A stretch of DNA of 64,000 nt from Gymnopilus junonius (lineage: Eukaryota > Basidiomycota > Agaricomycetes > Agaricales > Galerinaceae): the NCBI GenBank assembly GCA_015501075.1, contig JADNYJ010000120.1, positions 1 to 64,000 on the forward strand, in the 5' to 3' direction. Of the stretch, positions 49,401-61,428 are shown piece by piece. The position numbers and the translations under genes were made by a program. The first letter of the stretch is position 1; every line of letters begins with the position of its first letter. Below the pieces are notes generated by a model that was not told where the DNA came from, did no database searches, and saw only the letters and a program-made list of their open reading frames with translations.

Positions 49401-52400
49401 ACGACACTGGTGCCAGTTACCACTCTTATCTGTGGCCCCATCGTCGGCGGAAAGAAAACGGCATCCACTGTCGTTTCCTTGGCCCAGTGGTTATTGGGGC
49501 TGTGGCGGGCGCCGTACCAGCCATCTCGCTCGTTGCTAACGCGTCCACCTCGCCACGAACCAAGATAATGGTGAACTTGCCCGTCCCATTTCCTGCCTCG
49601 AACGCCGCCTCCACATCGAGCCAACGGTGTTGCTAGCAGCACGAGCGCTAGGTTGAGACTTGACGGGTCCGACTGGTGGAGAAGTAATGTTGTGTTGCTA
49701 CTCCTTGGGCTGCGAGTGGCAGCGGTGCGAGCGGACTTTTACCATCACCTGGCGGTGCTGCCCCGTTCTCGATGTGGAGGCGATGACCCCCAATGTCGCT
49801 TCCTTGAGCGAGCATTCGGTTTCATAGAGCGATCAAAGGAGTCGCGCAGGCCTTGTTGCTCGATGCTAAGCCCATTGGTCGTCCCGCTGTCATCCCACCC
49901 AGCCTACACCTTTGACGCAACCTCGACCTCAAGCCCGAAATACCTTGTTTGCCACCCCTGCACATCACCACCGACTGCCTTCCATACCGGCGACGACGAC
50001 GACTATAGAAGTGGCTGTACCATGGGACCTGACGACGCTGAGGAGGTAGCAGTCTTGCGGTCTGCCTATCCAATCCTACGCAAGGACGAAGTCCTGGCTG
50101 CTGCTAGTGCTGGTTCGTCAACGACGGCAACATCGTACGAGAAAGGGAAATAACAGCTTTCCTCTTTTTTTTTGTTCCTACGTTCACTCGATCGGGGCTG
50201 CTGTAGAGTACCCGTGGACGCTGTTGTCCATGGCGAAGGATATCGCCCGCTCCGGTGTGGCGCCAGACACACCTCCTCCACCCAGCTCCTCAACTGTCGC
50301 ATATTCCACTAATGTGTAACGCAACACCGGGGATGGCGGATGTACATGCATGGGGGGATAAGCGAGCACGAGCGTCAGTGCGAGTTTTAGGATGTGGAGG
50401 TGGCCTCATAGTATGAGAGGAAACGATGTTGTCGTTCCCCCCTTATTCGACTGCGATCACGCGGCCCACGTCTTTGGGCGCGCAGTGGCGGGAGTGTATG
50501 ATCGCCTGTCCAGTGTCACCACTCTGCAACCCCGTGCTTCGTTGTTCGTCGTGGCCGTTTTCCAGCTTGTGGCACACTACATGCATGTGGTGTTATATGG
50601 GAGACGCCGCGTCGAAGGGAGTAGTTGAATGGAACCATTTATTCGATTTCTTTAGAGTACATGGTGTATATGGAAAACGTAAATAGGTTATATGAAATGT
50701 TTTAAAGACGAGAAAACTCCGATGTCGTTTCCACCATCCTAATGCGAGACGCCCAGGAAGTGTGTGAGGCACAAGCTCAACAAAGAGAAAGTAGATTCAA
50801 ATCCCAGAGGGAAAATAATGGTTGGAAGGTAAGAAAGTGCCGACTGTGAAGTAGAAGGTGACAACAACTAAATTGTTTAAAGTATGGGTTGCGAAACCGA
50901 GTCAGAAAAAAAACCGCACTAAGTAACTACTTGGATAAAAAAGTAAATACGAAAGGAATGATTCCCATGGGGAATTTGAAAGAGCTAAACCCACGCTCAT
51001 CACATTTTATTATCGATTGGACTGAAACAGTAAAGTGTTGAGATCGAAGCCTGCATCCGCGACGACGAGAATGCGAGAGGCAGAGGCTATGAAAATTTGG
51101 ATCTGACTGCAAAGCCGCGGCATGTCCGTCCTCAGATCTGGAAATTGCACGCATGGCTCAGGTAAATTTTAGTTATATTAGCTCAGAGGAATGATTCCTT
51201 CTAATGATCAACTTGAAACGTCATATAGATAAGACATTACTAAGGTCAAGAGTTAGGGTGAAACTGGTCATGTCTATTATTAGGTTATATGCGAGAAAAG
51301 CGAGGGGGAGACTTGTCATACGGTTTGACCTAAGTTCTCGTCGTTACGTGGGCGTGATTATCATCTCATGGGATGAGGCATTGAGGACGGATGTGGCAGT
51401 AGCGTATTCAAATGAGGAGGACCCCTAGACAGTGGAAAATATATTGAGCAAGATTTCATAAGGAATAAGGTACTACTTACAGGTCGAGTTTGAATGAGGG
51501 ATGCCGTTTGGGTTCTTGCATTTATCCTAAAGGGGTGGGGGTAAATTAGTGTATGGAGTGAGCATGAAAGCGACATATGCATGCGTACCTCATAACTTTC
51601 ATTCCACTTTTCCATTCCATCTAAAAAACACTTCAGCCAGGTCAATCGATACTATAACTTTAAACTCATTAGTAGGGAACCTGAGATCTTGTGACTATGA
51701 CACTGACAGGGCAAGTGTTGAATATTGAAATCATTGGGAGAGCCAGTGTGAGAGGACGAGCCAGGGGTGGTAATAATAGCATGACAACCGAGAGTGTAGG
51801 GTACGATCCAGTGGGGCCACCGAGGTGGCAGCGATGGTGGTAGCGACCTGAACACCCTCAAGTACCTGCAAAATTATTAATACACAATGAAAAGAGGGGG
51901 AAAGGAGGCGTGCAGGTTTGGCTTTGGTAAAAGGCCTTGTGTGTGTTGAATGAGATCCTCCCAGCGAACTTTGGTTAATTCTTACATGCTGAGAACGAGT
52001 AGAAAGAGTTAGAGGGTGAAATGGTTGCAATAATAATATGTACCTATAACCTCGCATTTTGTTTTCTGTGTCACTAAGCTTTCATTGCCGGCTCCTCTCG
52101 AATTTAGTGGTCAATTCATTGGTAGTCGACTTGGACAGATACACTGTGCGATCATAATTTCCTTTAGTATCTGTTTACCCAAGAAGGAGAAGCAATGGAT
52201 TTAGTAATTTATACGAGGATGGAGGGATAGATGAGGTTCATAACTAACGATCCCACAAATGACTGCAACTCGAAATAGAAAGCCACTATTAAAGTGGACA
52301 TAAGAACCTTTCATATGATCATGTCACGATACTAAAGAAATTCATGCCTGCAGTGTGTATTCGACCCCGTATCAATGTCAATGTGGTGAAGTTTAACCGG

Positions 52401-53170
52401 TATTATGCGGTCCATTGAATTTGCTGAACACCCTGTGCCCGAGCTTGACCCGACGGCGGATTTTTGGCGTCATCGTCTCAACTCGGACCTATGACTAGGA
52501 GACGCGACAGCTCGAAAGCGGGATCTACGTGTCAGCAGAATTTGTATCAATTTTAAATATTCACGTTAGAAAAATTGAGTCTCAAGTTCTTCGTAATTGT
52601 ACAAGACGTCGTGTAAGTAGTCGTTGAAGAATCTGCCAAGGTGTTGGTGCCGACAATACGTATAATTTATATTACTGGCGCTTAATCTTCTAAAATTCAT
52701 ACGGAGGAACCCCAGATAACCTCACACTGTAACAGTTTACAGATGACTCGACGAAAAGGCTTTACGCCACCGAGTCTACTCTATAGCTGTGAGTCCTTTC
52801 TCTGTTCCACAAAACCGCGAGATCTAGAAATATACTTGACTAAGTTGGGGGCGGTGTCATGGGGGGCAAGCGGCTGTCTAATTGGCTCAAAATGTGCAGT
52901 TTGTAATATAGAAGTGCGCATTTTTGGGCCGTTTGGACAGTTGCTTGCCCGTCGTGTGCGCCAGTATCATCTGGACAGGTCAGATTAGATTAGATGACTA
53001 GAGCACTTTTCCAGGCCCATGCCAGAACGACCTACTCAGAGACTCGAGCGGTACAAGACGGATTAAACACACATCTCAAAGCATCGCATTGGTTTTCCGC
53101 TCCGTATGCAAAAGTATAGCAATACGAAGCCATTTATCAACCTTGGTCACCCATAATACTAGTAAATTTC
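49401..53170. other. Region with possible 5' part of the SET relic, then no gene
   Basis: 49400-50390 carries coding-like but broken minus-strand frames, GC-richer than the surroundings. 50400-52800 is AT-rich with no supported gene. From about 52850 the sequence is the upstream (3'-side) arm of the GST duplication. Confidence 0.35.
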
Positions 53171-54000
53171 TTAAACAACAGTAGAGTACTCCTTCAGATT
53201 CTCCAAAAGTGTGCCCCATCGCCTATTATGCCATGTCGAAATATCCTTCCACTGTTGACTATCCTTTCCAAAAATAATCTTCATCCAAATGAGGTAATTG
53301 GCGATCACCAAATCCCCCCACGACGGCGTCTCGCCAAGCAAATACGGCCCCTTCCCATCTTTCCCGCTCTTCCCATACCACGCATCCACATTCCCCAGCC
53401 CACTCTGGAATTTAGCCCACTGTTCCACGGCCGCGTCGCCCGTGGGGACTAGGTCTTCCAACGTCGCTCCGAAAATCGGCTCCCGCGTAGCGCGGAAGTA
53501 TGGCTGACTGGCGGGGTTGAGGAGCGTATAGGTGAGTGGGACGATAAAAGCATATAGGGAACCGAGATTGGGCTGGAACGCGTCTGTGAAAGCTATTTGG
53601 AGCCCGAGGGTGTTGTGCGGGAAGAGGGACGGGGTGTCGGGGTAGGTTTTTTCGAGGTATTCGGCGATGGTGAGGGAGTCGGAGACGTATTTCTTTGTGG
53701 AGGGGTCGTAGATGGCTGGGAGGGTGTAGAAGTCACTTCCGTCAGGTTTCTTCCCTGTGGGTAGGATTCCGTGTGCTTTGGCGTGCGCTTCGATGTCGGG
53801 GTATTCGACCCATTCGGTTTTGTGTGGGATGCCTTTGAAGTTCAAGGCGAATCTGTGAAGAGGGGGAAAAAGAGGGTAGGTTAAATTGGGAGATACTTGA
53901 ACAGAGGAAGTCAGTAACCAAACGCACCTCGTTTCCAGGTGTTGGGCGACCAGGCATTCTCAGGCGTAGCTGAAGGGATATCGTACAGGATGATAGTCAT
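53171..54000 (-). CDS. Glutathione S-transferase (fungal Ure2/GSTFuA-like), copy 1
   Basis: Two exons. Exon 1 (ATG 54000) encodes MTIILYDIPSATPENAWSPN; the intron ends TCTTCACAG; exon 2 runs FALNFKGIPHKTEWVEYPD to LKEYSTVV. The thioredoxin-like N-terminal domain shows TLPAIYDP (cis-Pro) and DSLTIAEYLEKTYP (the Glu/Asp-Ser glutathione contact); the helical C-terminal domain includes GETPSWGDLVIANYLIW. These GSTs conjugate or reduce wood- and lignin-derived electrophiles. Exon 1 reads TGG AAA CGA, whereas copy 2 has one more A (TGG AAA ACG) and only that keeps WKTR in frame across the intron: a one-base contraction at 53932-53934. As it stands translation would shift at the splice junction. Everything else is intact. 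Confidence 0.85.
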
Positions 54001-54054
54001 TATATGCAACGGGCGACGGGAGATGTGCGAAAGGCCTGTGGATAGCTACCGTGG

Positions 54055-54063
54055 TTTATATAA
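54055..54063 (-). promoter_or_regulatory. TATA box of GST copy 1
   Basis: TTATATAAA on the minus strand, 55-63 nt upstream of the ATG; conserved in position in copy 2. Confidence 0.55.
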
Positions 54064-54065
54064 CC

Positions 54066-55454
54066 TTCCCTTCTTCTATTATATCTGCTGACCAAGGGAC
54101 GACGTGATATTGACAAGAGGAGTTTGAACCCAGTACACATTGACGATAACACGTTCATCATTCGGGTTCAACCGCTCCGCCTCATCCCGAGGTAGTTACT
54201 AAGGCCACTTGTTAGTGGGTAGTGCATGGAGCACATTGCAAAGCATGCCGCAGCCGCGAATCCTTTCGGACTCCAGGAGCCTAATTGAGAAGCATAGCAT
54301 ATGGAGCAGCACCGAGCCCTTGTTCAGGGCCCATTCAAACCCAGCTTGGGTTACCAGTTGCAGTGAGTAATGACATCCCGCGCTCCAACGGGGAATCCAC
54401 GAAAGTGGGTGTAGCGAGTAGTGAGAGCCTGTTATCATCCCGCGCTCCAACGGGGAATTCACGGTTGGTGGGAAAGCCAGACAGGAGCCTGTAGCGTGGT
54501 CCATGGGGTCGGCAGGGTGGGTCCTGGATTGAGTTGTCGAGGCAAGCAGTACCAGTGAATCATTATGAAGTAAGCATAAAGGAAAGTCATCAGCAGGTCC
54601 TCGATGCCTTAGAGAGCTGCGCCGTCCCCAACTGTTGGGCTGTTCACCACTTGGCCAGGTAATCGGAATTTCTTGTCAAAAGAGACGCCTGGCGCCAACT
54701 ATGATATGACTGATGGTGTCAAAATCGGGATGAGAGTGCTTCTGGACGACGGGCACTCGCGGAGATGTCGACTGAGCACCTTGAGAGAGTGGTGAAGGAG
54801 AGAAAGCCAGGTCATCACGTCTGCTGACAACGTGACGAGGTGAGAGTCACGTGCATACCGCTTACCGAAGTCAGCATTGTATGTAATTTGTAATCTACGC
54901 TTCACCAATACGAGAATACGAGTATTCGACCCAGGGCAGTCGCCCTTTGGGGGGTTTGAGAAATTTGCAAGGCAGGTTTCTTATACATTGAATTAATTTG
55001 ACGTTCTGACCATTATAACTCATGTTTTTTCCTATATTTTCTCAATCTATTCAGTTCGAAAAATTGCAAATTTTCGATACAATGTTATGACTCGTTTTCG
55101 ACCTAGTGGCGAATTCGCTGGACGACATGAGAATCCTGATCAAGCATGAATGTAGAAGTCTTAAAGGTGAGCGCACATAAAGACACAGTATTGTTATTAG
55201 GGTCCCACTGCGTCCATAAAATTAAAAAACCTGATAGATGAACTTCAGAACACATTACCAACCTCGCAGATTTGGCACAATTGGATTGGAGGCAAGTAGC
55301 GATGATTGGGGATGATTGGCTATGAAAGGTCACGAAATGTGTCCAAGCACTTGGAGATAGATGCAAAATCAAACTTGATTCTGTCCAGCGCGGTGCGCCG
55401 TATATGATTATAATTCAGATTAAGTACAAGAAGTTGCGCTTAAACTCCTGCACG
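54066..55454. other. Spacer between the GST duplication units
   Basis: No gene supported. It contains a 26-bp direct repeat (54374-54462) and short open frames without motifs. Confidence 0.4.
54374..54462. repeat. Two copies of a 27-bp direct repeat, 62 bp apart
   Basis: CATCCCGCGCTCCAACGGGG followed by AATCCAC at 54374 and by AATTCAC at 54436; 26 of 27 positions agree. Confidence 0.85.
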
Positions 55455-55696
55455 GGGGGGAAGCAGCCATCCAATTGGCTCAAAATGAGCATTTTGTAAT
55501 ATAAAAGTGCTCATTTTTTCCGGTCGTTTGGACAGTTGCTTGCCTGTTGTCTTAGTGCCTGTCGGCCTGCTCTATGCGTCTCCGAGCACTTTTCCAGGCC
55601 ACGGCCCACTCCAACGGTGGAAAGCGGATTGTCGCCATAACTAATACGAAAGCCATTTATCATCTTGACCACACGTCATACTACATAGTAAATTTC

Positions 55697-56525
55697 TTAA
55701 AAAATAGCCGAATACTCCTTCAGATTCTCCAAAAGCGTGCCCCACCGCCCATTATGCCATGTCGAAATATCCTTCCACTGTTGACTATCCTTTCCAAAAA
55801 TAATCTTCATCCAAATGAGGTAACTCGCGACCATCAAATCCCCCCACGACGGCGTCTCGCCAAGCAAAAACGGCCCCTTCCCATCTTTCCCGCTCTTCCC
55901 ATACCACGCATCCACATTCCCCAGCCCACTCTGGAATTTAGCCCACTGTTCCACGGCCGCTTCGCCCGTAGGGACTAGGTCTTCCAACGTCGCGCCGAAA
56001 AACGGCTCCCGCGTAGCGCGGAAGTACGGCTGACTGGCTGGATTGAGGAGCGGATAGGTGATTGGACGATGAAAGCCCATAATGAGTTGAGGTTGGACAT
56101 AAAAGCGTCTGTGAAAGCCGTTTGGAGCCCGAGGGTGTTGTGTGGGAAGAGGGACGGGGTGTCGGGGTAGGTTTTCTCGAGGTACTCGGCGATGGTCAGG
56201 GAGTCGGAGACGTATACCCCTGTTGAGGGGTCGTAGATCGCTGGAAGGGTGTAGTGGTCCCTTCCGTCAGGTTTCTTCTCCGTGGGCAGGATTCCGTGTT
56301 CCTTGGCGTGCGATTCGATATCGGGATACTCGACCCATTCGGTCGTGTGTGGGATACCCTTGAAGTTCAAGGCGAATCTGCAAAGGGAGGGAGAGGAAGG
56401 TAGATTAGTTTGAGAACTAGTTCAACAGGGAAAATTAGTGATCAAACGCACCTCGTTTTCCAAATGTTGGTCGACCAGGCATTCTCAGGCGTAGTTGAAG
56501 GGATGTCGTACAGGATGATAGTCAT
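55697..56525 (-). CDS. Glutathione S-transferase (fungal Ure2/GSTFuA-like), copy 2
   Basis: Paralogue of copy 1 with the same exon layout: MTIILYDIPSTTPENAWSTN, IWKTR across the intron, FALNFKGIPHTTEWVEYPD, DSLTIAEYLEKTYP, GETPSWGDLMVASYLIW, LKEYSAIF. Exon 1 is intact (four A at 56456-56459, complement). Exon 2 breaks after WAFIV: copy 1 has CCC (GGG at 53538-53540 on the plus strand) where copy 2 has CC (56064-56065), so the frame PITYPLLNPASQPYF is reached only one base later. The two halves are otherwise open and conserved, and substitutions between copies are mostly silent or conservative, which argues for selection and hence for a recent lesion or a sequence error. Its TATA box is at 56567-56573. 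Confidence 0.85.
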
Positions 56526-56566
56526 GGTGTGCGATGTGCGGAAGGTCCTATGGGTAGCTGCTGTGG

Positions 56567-56573
56567 TTTATAT
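56567..56573 (-). promoter_or_regulatory. TATA box of GST copy 2
   Basis: ATATAAA on the minus strand, about 42 nt upstream of the ATG, aligned with the copy 1 box. Confidence 0.5.
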
Positions 56574-56580
56574 GTCTTCT

Positions 56581-57060
56581 TCTCTTATTTCCGCTGACAC
56601 AGGGATGACGAAAGGCAAGTGATTTTGACATACAGAGATTTGACCTACAGATTGACAACGACAGATGTGTAATGAGTGGTTAGTAAGGACTTCGAGCCCA
56701 ATACTCGCCCTTAAGCTTCGCGTGAGTGCAACGGTGTGATTTTCCGAGTAAAAATTTTGACGGCTGGCTGAGAGTAACTGCCTGATGTCAGCATTACGAG
56801 TCTAAGCAGAGAATCAGGTGCTCCAAGTGAGTGCTATTGGGGTTCGAAATGTATGCATGGTGACGAAAGAGGGGTGCAGACTGAGGTAGAGGAAGTAAGC
56901 GTAGATCAGAAAGTATCAGAAAGGCGGTGGCTGGTGGGAGTGCAGAAGGGAAAACTGATAGATTGAACCATCATCGCAACGCTGAAAATAGAACATGGCG
57001 GACCGATGGACCGACGGAGGCTTGTCCGCGAGTCTCGACAGTACAGGCTCACTTTCTCAG
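56581..57060. other. Spacer between GST copy 2 and the hAT element
   Basis: No gene seen. Confidence 0.4.
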
Positions 57061-57396
57061 TAGTGTTGCCGCAGCTCGGCTTCGCTCGGCTCTGGCTGGC
57101 TAGCACAGCTTGAGATTTATATAGAGCTCGGAGCTCAGTTATCTTATCAGCTTAAAGCTCCAAAACCAGGCACGAGTCGCTCGAGCCAACTCAGCTGACA
57201 GCTCTATCACATGATTAGCCAAGAATAGAATATGATTTTCGACATGATAGTACAGTCGCATCGCCAACGGAAATCAAGATGAAAGAGACTGTATATATGT
57301 GGTTATATCCATTGGAATACATTCAAAACCTTCTAGAGCATCTTGCAGACACTTGACGACCTCCTCTTCGCTTGTTCCCGCTGTAAAGTTGAGATT

Positions 57397-60190
57397 TCAC
57401 CCTGATTTCAAAGAAAACTTTAGCATTTGTAATTCTTCCATGAAGTCCTCCGCAATTCTATTCCTGCGATCAGACATAGTCTCTTTTGCTGAAGAGAAGA
57501 CATGCTCGCAAGGCACAGCAGAGCCCTGTATTGGAAGATAATCCAAGGCTGCAAGAAAGATTGTTGGATAGCGAAGTTGATTTTCCTGTTAATGTCATCA
57601 GCACCAACTCAAGAAGGGATCGTAAGAAAGACAAACCTGCCAGAATAATATGCTACTCATACTAGTGTGAGTATCCAGAAGATAAGCATCAATCTCTTGA
57701 TCTAGACCTCGATCCGAATTATGGGAAGTGGGGGCCAATCTATTGATGCAAAGGATGTCATCCGCAGTACGGCTCAGAATTGCACTTTGCCCAAGCCAAT
57801 TTGCATGAGAACGCAAGGGTGTATACTGTAGAGAATCATTGGTTGTTGCTTGGGGCACCTGAGGCTCTGTGCTTATCATTGATGCAGGATTTGAAAGCCC
57901 TCTGGGTTGTGTACGATATGGTGCAAGCTAAATAATAGATAATAGTTTACACATGCAACAGTGGAACATTCCAAACAAAACTCACAGTTCAACGAAAGAG
58001 ATCTCTCACCCATTGTATGTTCTCTGGTTGATATTCTGAGTAATAGCGCAGCTTCATGGCTGGGTTCAGAACTTAAATCGTCAACAAAGCAAAATTCAGT
58101 TCTGAAAACATGTCACAAAATGAAGTGCTCACTCATTGAGATGACATATGCTGGGACCAATTCTGTATGTTCGCGATATGCCATCAGCTTGTCAAGACCC
58201 TTTTGAATCACATCATATTCCGGATCATCATAAAATTCTTTCTGATAGTCAGTCCAGGCTTGAATCATTGCTTCGAAAGATGGGATAGCATCACAGAGTG
58301 TTGGTGTTTTTTCAGCAGAAAGACATTGCTGGAATGCAAATGGCACCTTCATTTAAGACAGAGTTAGTTGTCACAGGCTTGACCGGCTCAGGTAGTCAGT
58401 CTCACCAGAAGAATCTCACGTGCTGTTCCAAGTGCATTCCAGTCTTGATTTGAGAGCCGAAACTTTTCCAGTTCTTGGAATTCAGGGATGTTCAGGAACT
58501 TATCTATGGCCTACATGTTCAAATGTCAGCTTGACAATATATATCAAGAGTATAACCTTAAATCAACTCACTTCCTCCAAAAACAGTGCTCGCTCGATCA
58601 TAAGGAAGGCTGATGACCATCGTGTGTCCACATCCCTGAGTAATTGGAGATCCTCCCCACACAAGGACTTCACAATCCGGGAGAATTGCTGGCAGCGAAG
58701 AGACGACGAATGAATCTAAAAGGACATGACTGTCAAATAGTTTTACAGAAGGAGGTATAAATAAGAGCTTGCAGCCAGTGCGCAGTCACCGCCATGAATG
58801 GTGTCAAGTTCTTGTCAGTCCAGAGATCCATGGTCATTGAAATTTTACCCATAGCATTCTGTTCATAAAATTAGAATGCTGCATAAGTGATAAACACACG
58901 AGAGTACCTTCATCTCCTCTTCGAGTTTCTTAAGCTGTTCATCCCAGATATCGGCAATGCGGTTCCAAATATGTGTTCTATGAGGTATGTCAGAATCTTG
59001 AAGGTCGTCACGCAGAAGCTTGAACAGAGCCCGAAGCTGTGGGCTTTCTATAACATTGACTGACTAGATGTTAAACCCAAAAATAATGTCAACTCCCATT
59101 CGAACTGCTGGAGTAAAGATTTCATACCTGGTCATCAGCTATAACAAACTCTGCAATAGCATTCATAAAAGCTTCTCTTGAAAAGGGTGGCTTGGCCATC
59201 GAAGCATTGGTGCCAGCTGGGCTCGTCTGCTCCCCTCGCTTTCATCGCAACTCATCAACACGGCCTTGTGACACCTTAGCCTTGCCAACAGGAATCTTGA
59301 GCTTGTCGCAGGAATCGACCCACACCTCAAGGTGCTCATGACAAAGATGAGTATGCAATACCGTGACTCCAGTTGATGATGCATAAGCCTGTACTTCCGA
59401 CGCCGGGTTGAGGCATTGTTGTTGCCTATAAGAAATGGATCGATCATTTAATATAATGTATAATGAAAAAAACTTACTGGCAGAATCGACATTCATGTAG
59501 CCCACTGACCTTCTCAAAGAATGTCCACACATCCAAAGCCTTCTGCTTCTTGGCTTGTTGGGATTGTCGCTGTTCACGCAGATAGGAACGTCGATGGCTG
59601 TGCTGGCCGGCTCGGGGCATATGTGGTGAGCGGCGAGGAGTTGACATTCAACAAGCAGACTGGGCATTGTTCACAGATGTTTGGTTCGAATCTGAGTCAG
59701 ATGGGCTGGGACTTGGGAAAGCTTTGGCACCAACAGAAGCAGGTGTCCTAGGTGAATTAATAATGACATGTGGATGTGGCAGGCCTGGCTCGACGAAAGG
59801 GTTCTCGTCCTGCTCAGACGGAATCGCACTTCGTTCTTCAGAAGGAAGTCATCAGAATTGGACCGACGGCATTATGGAAATAAGACTTACCATGTGATTC
59901 CATCGGCATCATGGTCCTGCCATTTAATACTGGGGATGCCACTGAAGAAAGATCGCTCAGCATTTGTCTTGCAACTAAGGATGCACAGGCACATACCATC
60001 TGCTTGGAAAGCAATTTCTGCAGTGCCATTTGCATGCAAGGTGGGAGACGGCACATTGACACCATGGCCCTGTGGGAGACGGCACATTGACACCATGGCC
60101 CTGTGGGTGACCGCAACCATGACCATGGCCCCAACCATGGCCCCAACCATGACCATGACCTCTCATATGAGGAGTGCTGTTGGAAGGCAT
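57397..60190 (-). pseudogene. hAT transposase (BED zinc finger + RNase H-like core + hATC), inactivated
   Basis: The ATG at 60190 opens MPSNSTPHMRGHGHGWGHGW. A 31-bp tandem duplication (60042-60103) then shifts the frame before HANGTAEIAFQADGM. Downstream: an acidic stretch PSEQDENPFVEPGLPHPHV, an in-frame TGA (in QSAC then stop, about 59643), the BED finger WTFFEKVSGLHECRFC with HTHLCHEHLEVW, FSREAFMNAIAEFVI, MGKISMTMDLWTDKNLTPFM (the DDE-type core with its first Asp), LLRDVDTRWSSAFLMIERAL, and the C-terminal dimerisation block YPTIFLAALDYLPIQGSAVP with CEHVFSSAKETMSDRRNRI. It ends at TGA 57397-57399, though coding-like sequence continues beyond. hAT transposases cut and paste DNA with 8-bp duplications. 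Several lesions make this copy dead; it could still be mobilised by an intact relative. Confidence 0.75.
60042..60103. repeat. 31-bp tandem duplication within the transposase
   Basis: Two perfect adjacent copies (60042-60072 and 60073-60103), each beginning TGGGAGACGGCACATTGACA. 31 is not a multiple of three, so the duplication breaks the reading frame. Next to it CAACCATGGCCC-type repeats (60115-60162) encode the GHGWGHGH stretch. Confidence 0.9.
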
Positions 60191-61083
60191 TGAGAACTTG
60201 ATAAAAGCAAAGCAAATCAGACATACTTTTATATGCAGAACAGCAACATTTTGAGATCACGAAACAATGCCCTATGGAGCTCACTACATAGGGGACCTGA
60301 CAAGGATCCTGCAGGTTCGACGGCAAAGAGTGAGCGACCTGATAAGAAAAGGAAACAATTATTGGGATGAAGGGGGCAGTTTGAAAGAAAAGGTGACATT
60401 ACGAGAAGTTTCAGACCCAACTCCATTGCTCCATAATTTATGGGTCACAGTGTCTATTCACGAGGAGATCAGACAATATGGAATGCTACGAAGACCACAC
60501 TGCACACCCTGAAAGTTCCACACATGCCGTTGTGAATGAATTCTTTCTCCTCCATCACTGCAGGGTCACTCCATTTTGCAACGGCATTGCTCAATTTCCA
60601 GAACTTGAAGGCACAGCCATCTATTCAGCTTTAGACTTTGTGAAATGATTAGTATGCGTTTGTGCTTCGATGAAGTGGGAACAGACATCGGAGAGGTGAA
60701 ATCTCTTTGATCTCTTATCAGCTAGATCCATCAGGAGTGACTGGTGACCACAGCAATTCCTTGCTGGATAAATCATAAAGTACAGGTCTCATAGGTGGAA
60801 GAAATAAGGGTTTAACGCATAAGAGCTAAGAGTTGATGTAGGAACCTCAACGGTGCATGGAAGATGAGATGAAAGGTGGTCTATCATTGATGATGAGGCC
60901 AAGCAGCAACAATCGCCAAATTAGTGCATGAGCTATTAGCTGAGCAGGCTTTAGTCAGCCGGAGCTGGCTTGTGAGCAGTCTTAAGCTCTATAAATAATT
61001 CAAGCTGTTTTCAGGCTCGGCTCAACTTTGGCGGGCTTGGCTGACGTGGCTCAGCCAAGTTGAGTGAAGTGGCGGCAACACTA

Positions 61084-61428
61084 GTAAGTGCTATCGCACA
61101 TTTCCCTCCTGACACTGCATCTCCCCTGAGGCAGCCTATTCTCTGACCATCGTTTATCTTTGGCCTAGTGCAAATCAGACATAGGGCACAGCACAGTTCG
61201 CTGACAATGCTTGAACCTGATTGGGAATGTGGATGACGAAAGAGAGGAAAGAAAGCTATGTTCCCAGAATTAGCATTGCTCTGGCGCTCAGTCCTCATGA
61301 CCACGCATTTTGATGCACATCGATTGATGAGTAATCTTGTTCATTTCTGATTCCTTGCTCTTGCTTCGTCCTGCATTCTTCAACTGTCATTGGATTTACT
61401 GTGACCTAGATCACCAACCATCCATTCA
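61084..61428. other. Spacer between hAT element and NACHT relic
   Basis: No gene seen. Confidence 0.4.

Larger units (their letters stand above)
52850..54065. repeat. Tandem segmental duplication, unit 1 (GST copy 1)
   Basis: From GCTCAAAATGTGCAGTTTGT (52887 on) through the GST gene and its TATA box, this unit matches unit 2 (55455-56580). Shared landmarks include TTTGGACAGTTGCTTGCC, ACTTTTCCAGGCC and the whole gene. The two units start about 2.6 kb apart, same orientation. Confidence 0.75.
55455..56580. repeat. Tandem segmental duplication, unit 2 (GST copy 2)
   Basis: Direct partner of the unit at 52850-54065, about 90% alike across the gene, with lower identity in flanks. Confidence 0.75.
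57061..61083. mobile_element. hAT-family DNA transposon, about 4.0 kb, degenerate
   Basis: Bounded by 12-bp inverted ends TAGTGTTGCCGC (57061-57072) and its complement (61072-61083). Both subterminal zones are packed with short GCTCGGCT, GCTGGCT and GAGCTC motifs (57073-57200 and 60940-61065), typical of hAT transposase binding arrays. Inside lies a minus-strand transposase pseudogene with BED finger and hATC domain. Exact 8-bp target duplications are not visible; CTCAGTAG and CTAGTAAG beside the ends are similar with one indel. Ends are therefore probable, not proven. Confidence 0.75.

Noticed and set aside
54120..54195. tRNA-like sequence with GTTTGAACCC and GGGTTCAACC
   Set aside because: T-arm-like strings exist but neither strand folds into a plausible acceptor stem and T stem; at most a tRNA fossil.
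54374..54462. CRISPR-like repeat-spacer look
   Set aside because: Only two repeats and a eukaryotic genome; a simple direct repeat.
59838..60326. 162-codon minus-strand frame overlapping the transposase start
   Set aside because: Runs through the repeat in a different frame from the conserved transposase blocks.
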